Positions 57,060 to 64,000 of a DNA stretch of 64,000 nt are shown piece by piece. Numbering within the stretch: the stretch's first letter is position 1; each line of letters opens with the position of its first letter. The notes under the pieces were generated by a model. The model was not told where the DNA came from. It made no database searches and was given only the letters and a program-made list of their open reading frames with translations. Made by a program: the position numbers and the translations under genes. The stretch comes from Benincasa hispida (Eukaryota > Streptophyta > Magnoliopsida > Cucurbitales > Cucurbitaceae), in assembly GCF_009727055.1 (NCBI RefSeq), contig NC_052353.1, positions 40,238,830 through 40,302,829 on the forward strand, given 5' to 3'.

Positions 57060-57440
57060 GGAAATTGTTTACACAAAATGACAAAATTTAATCATCTTCC
57101 TCCTTCTCCGTCTTATTCTTCTTCTGTCCGATATCAGTCCCTCTCTCTAACCTACACATTTTCTTTTTCTTCTTCGGTCTGATCTTGGTCTCTCTCTTTA
57201 ACCCACATACCCTGACGTCCAGTAGCCACTGCACTCATGTCCAACCGTCGATCCACCAGCCTTTGGGTCTACATTACAAATCTGGTTGTACGTCACTACC
57301 GATGAGCCAATTTTTCTCTTTCTACCCGATTCACTTTCTCTCTTCCTCTAACTCTTAGATCCGTACAGCCCAATCCTTGTCGTCGTTGTCTTGTTGTCGT
57401 TGGCGGTATAGTTCATCGGAATTTTGGCCGTTAGGGATAA
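57060..57440. other. Pyrimidine-rich (plus strand) tract
   Basis: The TCCTCCTTCTCCGTC-like start and two diverged copies of a block with GTCTGATCTTGGTCTCTCTC are visible. It lies between two TGATAGA-type repeat blocks and has no convincing coding frame. Confidence 0.35.
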
Positions 57441-57559
57441 GATTTTGGGCGTTTTGGGTTGACTTTGTTTGGTTCTTGCATTAAATGTTGGTATTAAAAT
57501 TGATTTAACCATGAAGTTGGATGCTAGATTTGATTTTTGTTGCTTTTTGATAGTTGTGG

Positions 57560-57835
57560 CAGATAAACGTTGATAAAAGTTTATCAATATCTATCAATGA
57601 TATAAATTGATATAAGTCTATCACTAGATGCCAAAAGAAGTCTATCAGTATTTACCAGTGATAGAAACTGTAGAAGTCTATCATTGATACAATAGTGATA
57701 GAAATTAATACAAGTTTATCACTGATAGATGCTGATAGAAATCTATCAATGTCTACCAATGTTTTTTTTTTTTTTTTTTTCTATTTTATAAGTAGTTTTA
57801 CATATTTTTTATATGTGAAAATTTCTCAAATATTG
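57560..57835. repeat. Minisatellite-like run of GATAGA/TCTATC words and a poly-T run
   Basis: Words such as AAGTCTATCA, TGATAGAAA and TTATCACTGATAGATGCTGA repeat about every 30-45 bases from 57560 to 57760, then a run of about 21 T. Confidence 0.55.
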
Positions 57836-57954
57836 TGAACAGGTAGATTATATATATCAATCCAGGCATGTTATATGAACCTAAATTTAGTATGTATATT
57901 TCTCTAAATCCATAATGAAGTGAAACTCCTTTTCCAGTGAAAATGTTAAAAAAA

Positions 57955-58240
57955 AAATTATGTAATCATTTAGTTTTTTATTTTTACTTTTGAAAATTAA
58001 GTCTATTTCATCCGCATTTCTTACCATAATTTGCATCTTTCTAAGTACAATGGAATTTTTTTTAAAAAAAAGAACAACTTTTTCAAAATTACTTTTTTTT
58101 AGTTATCAAAATTTGACTTGGTTTCTTAAACTATTGGTGAAATATAGATAACAAAAGAAGAAATTTAAAGGTGAAAGTAATGTATATAGTCTTAATTTTC
58201 AAAAACCAACCAAAAAATAAAATGATTATCAAATGAGACT
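57955..58240. repeat. Diverged Harbinger-like MITE
   Basis: The left end TGTAATCATTTAGTTTTTT and the right end AAAATGATTATCAAATGAGAC are imperfect inverted repeats related to those at 47327-47626. Confidence 0.5.
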
Positions 58241-58827
58241 AAATAATTATTAAACCACACATAATTTATTACTTTTGAAGTTGGATACTTATTCGATTTA
58301 TTTTTTTTTCTTGTTGAAAAACGATTTTAATATTCAAATTTCAAACAATAATTTGTTATACTCCTTAAATTTTTGTTAGTAAAATTATTTAAATCCTTCG
58401 TGAATTATTTTCTGTCATATTTAATTAACATTTTTTTTCATGGTGGACAACTATCTATCAAGCTGATGAATAACAAACATATGGCAACATAAAAGATATA
58501 TTATATCTGGACATCGGCAAAACATAATAAAATTAAAATTTTTTTAATGAGTTTTATTTCTTCCACTTTTCAGAACATTTTTTTAGGGAAGTTTGAATGG
58601 TGTCCCTTTATTATTATTATTATTTTTAATGAGGATCGGTTAGCCTCAGAGAAGTTTGAATATGGTTGACTTTATATGAAAAGAAACAAATTTCGACATT
58701 TTATGAGGAAAGGATTCCCCATTTTTCCCCCCTTTTTTTAAGAACTGATTACATATTTTTGACTTTTTCATCAAGGCAAAAAAACAATGCACCAATATAA
58801 GTGGTTCAATTATGCATAAAATATAAT
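58241..58827. other. AT-rich interval, no gene
   Basis: No domain or repeat with clear ends. Confidence 0.4.
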
Positions 58828-59357
58828 TGGAGATGTCCACAGAGTAGGTAGGATCAGAGATGGCTTTCTCCCTCCCCATTTCCGTCAAAATTTTCACAGG
58901 ATTTGGGCAGAGATTCTCATAGAAAATTTGTTGGACTCGGGTTCCTCATAGGAAATTTTTTCATGAAAAAATCAATTAATTTAAATCATCATTATGGAAA
59001 AGTTTCAATTCAATAGTTAACTTTTATATGATTAGTTTTAGAAGGATAATTAGAATTTAAAGAGAAATTGCTCAAATTTTTCACGTTGAAGGAAATAATT
59101 ATCTATCAAATTATTCATGATCTAAATTTATTAGAATTCAAACATATCTTTTTTTTATGCTAATTCAAACATATTCATTATTTTTACCATTAAACAATAA
59201 ATCTTGAAAGTTAATTATAATATTTATATAACAAAAATAAATAAAATAATATTAAGCCTAATGGGATGAGGACGGGGACGGAGACGAGAAATGCATCTAG
59301 TTTTCTGGGTATTCTTTTTCTCTACTTCCTCTTCTATGGAAAAAGTGGATATCTCTA
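58828..59357. mobile_element. Second, diverged hAT-like element
   Basis: The left end TGGAGATGTCCACAGAG and the right end GTGGATATCTCTA match the ends of the element at 45942-46634. GACGGGGACGGAGACGAGAA near 59275 is the decayed GC-rich block. The flanks AATATAAT and ACTATGAC agree at only 5 of 8 positions. Confidence 0.65.
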
Positions 59358-59884
59358 ACTATGACGTTCGATCAAACTAGGAGGTTAGAGGTTTAAATCT
59401 TTTATATATATAAATAAATAAAAGAGGCATTTGAACTTGAGAAACTTATTGATATTTTGACCATGCTAGAAGTATGTTTATGTTGATAAAATAATCATGA
59501 TATTATTTGGTAAGAATATAAATTTTAAATATCTTTGGAATGATTTAAAATTATTTAGATACAATAGTTGAGGGAAGAAGAACAAAAAATGATAATGATG
59601 ATGATGTAAGGTCTAAAATAGACTTTTGTGAAAACTAAGAGATTTCAATAAAATATTTCAAAATATATTGAGTTTCCGTATTAGAATTGAGGGCAACAAC
59701 CCAAACTTTTTGTACATAGTATTTATTTTAAATGAAAATTTGTATAACCAACAAGAGAGTGAGACTTGACAGATGATTAAAATAAAAGGTATTCTTGAAA
59801 ATTAGCCAATAATATTTTTTTCAAGCAAAAGTCTCAGGGAAAAAATTAAATAGAAATTCTAAAACAATAGATATATGTGAAAAT

Positions 59885-59972
59885 GAGCTTAGCTCAACGA
59901 TAATAGACATGATCGTTTTTTCTAGAGATCAGAGGTTTGATCTCTCATCCATGCAGTTGTTGTACTAAAAAA
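59885..59972 (+). mobile_element. tRNA-derived SINE with target duplication
   Basis: It starts GAGCTTAGCTCAACG (box A like TTAGCTCAACG) and has a box B like GAGGTTTGATCTC at about 59931-59943. It ends TTGTTGTACTAAAAAAA. The flanks ATATGTGAAAAT (59873-59884) and ATATGTGAAGAT (59973-59984) match at 11 of 12 positions. Confidence 0.8.
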
Positions 59973-60844
59973 ATATGTGAAGATATGCTTGATATTAGAT
60001 ACAAACCATCCCAACAAAAATACACAAACATAAATACAATGTAAATAGAATGTGATTGGTCTATAAGAGCAACTAAACTAAGTGTAGTCTGCAATACTAA
60101 GGTTGGCAAAAAAATCCGCAGGGGCATGTTTTCATTCCTCTTCCTCTGTTGCATGTAAGCCCTCAATCTTTTTCCTTAGGTAAACTAAACCATCACTTGA
60201 AGACAAGGTAGTATCATCTATGTATACTTGGATGTTGGATGGAAAGAAGTGGACTAAGTGTTAATAGGAAAGGAGTAGAACACATGCTTGAACAAGAAAA
60301 GGCCATGTTTAATGCATACCTTGAGGGTATAGCTTGGACGCATACCTTGTGAGTGAGACACTTGATATCAACGTTGGACAAGGGAGAGGAGGTTATCTTT
60401 GACAACATTGGCCTTGATACATCTTGGACGCATAAAGGTTCCATTGGATGCGTGGAGGAACCATGCTTGGTCGCATGGGTGAAAAGTAGGAGGAGGGAGC
60501 ACCGAATGTAAGGGTCATTAGGAGGAGGTGAGCCATCTTGGGCGCATGGAGAGCAACATGCGTTGAACATAGAGGGAACATGCATTCAAAGTAAGGTGTA
60601 GATGTGTTGAGAATGAAATTACTTGGGCAGCAATGCCTAGTTAACAGCTAAAAGGCGTATGTAGCTAACTTGGAAGAAGTCTTCACTAAGTCGAAGTAGG
60701 AGGTAGTTACCCATGGAGCAAGGATAAACCATGCAAAGACCTGGTGAAGACACCTGAAAGAGTGTGTGTGTTGGATTTGTATGTTGAAGACAACTAAACA
60801 TGCATGCAAGGAGGAGCTGCACAAGGAGAAAAGCTTGGGACTAG

Positions 60845-60853
60845 TATAAATAG
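60845..60853 (+). promoter_or_regulatory. TATA box of the gypsy LTR
   Basis: TATAAATAG followed by a purine-rich leader and a CCATTCCACTCGAG stretch about 30 bases on fits an LTR promoter. Confidence 0.5.
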
Positions 60854-61088
60854 GGGAAAAGAGGGCTTACTTCTTCCATTCCACTCGAGAAAATTTCGAT
60901 TTTCTTGAACCAAACTAAAGATTTTTTAGGGTTGCAAGAATGTAAGTTTAAGAGACCTAGAAAAACTTGGAAGGAAGGGAGAAAGGCCAGATTGACCCAA
61001 GCGCCCAACCACTCTACGTCCAGCTATCGTGTGCCTCATCAACATATCCCACATGCACCCATCACAAATTTCGCACACCCTCGTGCAT

Positions 61089-61330
61089 GCAATCACCCAC
61101 ATGGATGCAGTGCTCGACCCTTGTCTTGTCGCGTGCACGCCGAATGTATTCACTGATGCCCAGCCTGCACGTTGCCCGTCTATCTGTCGTGTCCTAATTT
61201 AGGGCAAGTTGCAGTGTTGGCACGCAATCACCCACAGCCTGCACGCCGAATGTATTCATGGATCCATGTGGGTGATTGCTTCCGTTTAGGGCAAATTCCA
61301 ACACTGCAATCACCCACACGTTGCCCGTCT
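61089..61330. repeat. Shuffled direct and inverted repeats in the gypsy LTR
   Basis: GCAATCACCCACA occurs at 61089, 61224 (ending CAG) and 61306, and as the perfect 18-base reverse complement of 61089-61106 at 61262-61279. GCACGCCGAATGTATTCA is at both 61135-61152 and 61241-61258. GCAGTGTTGG at 61211 has its inverse CCAACACTGC near 61298. Confidence 0.85.
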
Positions 61331-62680
61331 AACTTGCCCTAAAAATCTCTTGCTTCCGTTTGAGTTCCAAAACATCTAGTTTGCCTTATTTTGTGTTGGT
61401 AAGCCAAGTTTACGACCAGGAAGGTATTCTAAGATTTTTAGCCCTAATTTTGATTCTAAACTAATATGGGAAAAATTTAGGGCAAGTTGGAATTTGAGAA
61501 AACCAAGAGTCCAAAAAGAGATTAGGAAGCTGGGAAGGCTTGGAAGAAGAGGAATCCTTGTTGGTGAACTGTGAGTAGTTTATTTTCAAATGTTTTGGTT
61601 GATGTTATATACATATATAGTTTTATATATATGTATGATTTGGAATGCTTGGCATGATTTTTTTTATACGTTTTGTTCTGGTTGAAAACCTTAGATTTAG
61701 ATAAATATATTTTCTCTATGGTTTGTATAAAAGCATGTTTTTTACCAGATTGTATACACTGTTTCAACATGTTTTCTGTGGAAAAAGGAAATGTTTAAAC
61801 CTTTAGTTGAAGAAAATCATATTTTACTGTGATTTGAGGAACAAGATTTCAAACCACTAAAGGTTGCTTGTTGTACCCTGATGTACCACATGGGATGGTC
61901 AGAAGATCTGTGGATCGAGTTTTGAAGCTGTGCCAAATGCTCCTACTGGATAGTTAGAAAATCTCTAGATCTGGTATCTGAGCAAGTGGAGGAAATCTCA
62001 TATAGGATGATCAGAGGGATTGTAGGCCCAATTCTGAGCATACGATGAAATTCTATGTTGACATGTGTATATGGTCGAGTTATATTGGGTTTAAGGAATG
62101 CTTTTTAGAACTTTGTTGTGGCTTATGTGGATTTATTCCTTATTTTGTTTGAGTAAATCTATGATCATGCCATTTTACTGTTTATTATGTTGATACTCAT
62201 GTTTTGACATTTAGTTGAGCATTTCAATATTCTGGTACCTATTTACATCTAAAATTATTTTTAACAGGTTTTCAAAAGAAAAACCTATGTTCATATTAAA
62301 ATCATCATTCACTTTACTTCCTAGCTCATGTTTTCCAAATGTTTTGTTCTCTCCCTCCAGGTAGTGAAGAAAAAACGTTTTGGGGTGCCGCTTGAGGTCA
62401 AGTCTGTCACATTACAAGATTAATTCTTTGTCTTAGTTATTGAAGGTCTTTAAAGTCTAGTTGTGGGTATTGAAGTTGGGAATTTGTAAATATAAGATGT
62501 ATAAATATTAAAACTTGATTGTAATAAAGTAAACTATTTTTAATTAAGTAATCTTCTGGATTTTTTAAGTTGTGGGAAAAATAGGTTAGAGTGGTTAGTA
62601 GGTACCACAAAAGGCCGGTATTGCTGTCTTCACACCTCATTCTAGGTGAAAAAGGTAAACTCGGGAGGGGTGTGACAAGC

Positions 62681-62692
62681 TAATATCAGAGC
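62681..62692 (+). promoter_or_regulatory. Primer binding site of the gypsy element
   Basis: TAATATCAGAGC is close to the initiator-Met complement TGGTATCAGAGC and lies four bases after the LTR end. Confidence 0.65.
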
Positions 62693-63012
62693 AAAGGTTT
62701 ACGAAAAACCTAAGAGAGTTAGAAGAAGTTAGTCGAGTCAGATTAAAGAGTTTAGGAAGTTGAGGATTATGTGGTGGAAAGTAAATCCACGAGTTACAAA
62801 AACTTGGGAAAAAATAGGTTGTGGAAACCTAGAGAGTCAGAATGGTTACAAAACCCTATGGAAATAGGCTGAAGGAAACATGGACTTGGCTAAAGTTGGG
62901 TAAGTCTCAAAATATGGAAGTGTGAGGTAGAGAATTGAGTATATAAACAGGATAAGTAGTAAGAGATAGTATATTTCAAATTAACATTAGTTGATCTTTA
63001 TTGTAGAAACCA

Positions 63013-63686
63013 TGCATCAAAATGGTGAACCTAGTAGGCAGTTCTAGACCAGAACTCAAAACGCTACCTTTGATTCAAGATTTGGGGAGATAAGAAGCAG
63101 CAAAGGAACTCACTATCCACACATTGAGATCAATTTAGGAAACCAAGTAATGTACTCCATATTGGGAATGCCTGAATTAAATAGGATACTAAGATGTCTA
63201 GGTTGTGGTAGAAACCACAGGGGACCATGCCTGCAAGGAACAAATATCTACTATAGATGTAGATAGGTAGGCCACATTAGGAAAAATTGTTCCTAATTTC
63301 AGCAACGAAATAGGGTTAAGCAAGAAAAGATACCTAGGGATAATCTATTACAACAACCTGCACTCGTTAGAAGTGGAAGTAGAAGATTTATACACGAGGT
63401 ATCATCTAGTAGGAACTTAAGGCCGGGGGAATCTAAAAATTCCGGTGCTCTAGTGACTTAGTGGGTTCTACAAAAGGCCTAGAGATGACTCGAAGAATCA
63501 TCATTGAGTTTGACAAGAAACCCCAATGCAAATGATGTGGTGGAGACCATGAGAAAATATGCTACTACTACCATCGATCTTGACATGTTCGCAAGGAATG
63601 CCCTCGACGAAGGCCAAGGAGAAAATGATTCAAATCCAAAAGAAGACATTCCTAATGTATTACTCAACGAGAGAAAGGTACCTTAG
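63013..63686 (+). pseudogene. gypsy gag remnant with two zinc-knuckle relics
   Basis: An ATG at about 63013 is in the position of a gag start, but the capsid is not recognisable. At 63195-63300 the frame gives CLGCGRNHRGPCLQG followed by YYRCR, a stop and VGHIRKNCS, a gypsy-type double zinc knuckle. At about 63521-63610, in another frame, QCK-stop-CGGDHEKICYYYHRS-stop-HVRKECPRR is a second knuckle-like piece. Stops and gaps show a strongly deleted gag. Confidence 0.6.
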
Positions 63687-63924
63687 TTAAGCAATCAGTA
63701 GGGGAGAAAGAACAACTAAGGAAAAAGCTGAAGGATTTTAGGTATCAGAGAGGGAAAGGAGGAAAAGTGCTAAGAAGTTTGCAGAAGAAAAATATGTGAT
63801 AATGAATATATTTAGTGGCTGTTATAACACAAATATAGACATAGTTTAAACCAAAGAAGATTGACGTTCTTTTTGGTCAATTCTAGTCCTATTTTAAGGA
63901 TGAAATTCACAAAAATGGTTACGA

Positions 63925-64000
63925 TTGGACATGGTTCGTTCGATGATGTGTTACGCTTTCTTATTGGACTCATTTTGGAGTTCTGCAGTGGAAACTGCAG
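63925..64000 (+). pseudogene. copia integrase fragment cut by the window end
   Basis: Reads LDMVRSMMCYAFLLDSFW and SAVETA, the same region as DMVRSMMSYAQLLSSFWGYAVQ near 34430 in the nested copia. It belongs to the same copia family and continues beyond the window. Confidence 0.75.

Larger units (their letters stand above)
60200..62677 (+). mobile_element. gypsy-type long LTR (left end uncertain)
   Basis: The right end GGGGTGTGACA at 62677 is followed at 62681 by a primer-binding-site-like sequence. Within it lies TATAAATAG at 60845-60853, a promoter-like box. The left boundary is not clear; the LTR may start anywhere from about 60200 to 60800. Minus-strand frames in this area are shadows of the LTR. 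Confidence 0.5.

Noticed and set aside
59358..59420. Possible second SINE end (GAGGTTTAAATCT followed by an AT-rich tail)
   Set aside because: Only a box-B-like word is visible, with no box A and no target duplication.
60214..60585. Minus-strand frames of up to 123 residues
   Set aside because: They lie in a gypsy LTR and show no domain.

Overview
This is an AT-rich stretch of plant (eudicot) nuclear DNA, dominated by retrotransposons. The short TATCAGTGATAGA-type elements and the TGTTGGA...ATGTCCTAAAACT LTR families look to me like cucurbit repeats (melon, cucumber or gourd group). That assignment rests on recognition, not on a search. Only three cellular protein genes are supported, and all belong to one family: plant basic secretory proteins (BSP, PF04450, PR-17-like), with signal peptides and a gluzincin-like metallopeptidase core. 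Two (5397-15091 and 23879-26946, plus strand) share the same two-exon layout; the third (50498-51202, minus strand) has one exon.

Layout. Positions 1-17198 and about 19361-28510 are two copies of one tandem segmental duplication, both in direct orientation: a minus-strand solo LTR, a plus-strand LTR, a promoter miniature element, BSP exon 1, an intron, BSP exon 2 and a 3' flank. Copy 1 later gained a Ty1-copia element next to a truncated LTR inside the BSP intron, stretching it from 2.3 to 9.0 kb. At the end of copy 1 lies a minus-strand copia remnant (17199-18800). From 30067 to 42035 lies a decayed copia element holding a second copia element of the same family in its gag (30787-38664, flanked by AAAAG duplications) and an Athila-type gypsy LTR in its integrase (39559-41456). 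Further Athila pieces, another copia integrase remnant and an LTR follow to 45840. From 45840 to 49770 come a 33-bp minisatellite split by a GC-rich hAT-like element, a Harbinger-like MITE, a collapsed gypsy remnant and a 22-bp array. The third BSP gene follows, then AT-rich DNA, a clean solo LTR (53035-54807, TCTTC duplications), several MITEs, a tRNA-type SINE, and at the right edge a gypsy LTR with its PBS and gag zinc-knuckle remnants plus a copia fragment cut by the window end.

Biology. None of the three BSP proteins keeps a complete HExxH zinc motif. The two duplicated genes read HEMTN (last His lost); the third reads QQLTH (His and Glu lost). All three keep the downstream Glu of the LIEG motif. 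This suggests a local cluster of secreted BSP proteins that have lost catalysis. All transposon proteins seen are broken by stops, frameshifts or deletions, so no autonomous mobile element is evident. I found no RNA gene other than the SINE, no CRISPR array and no bacterial-style system.
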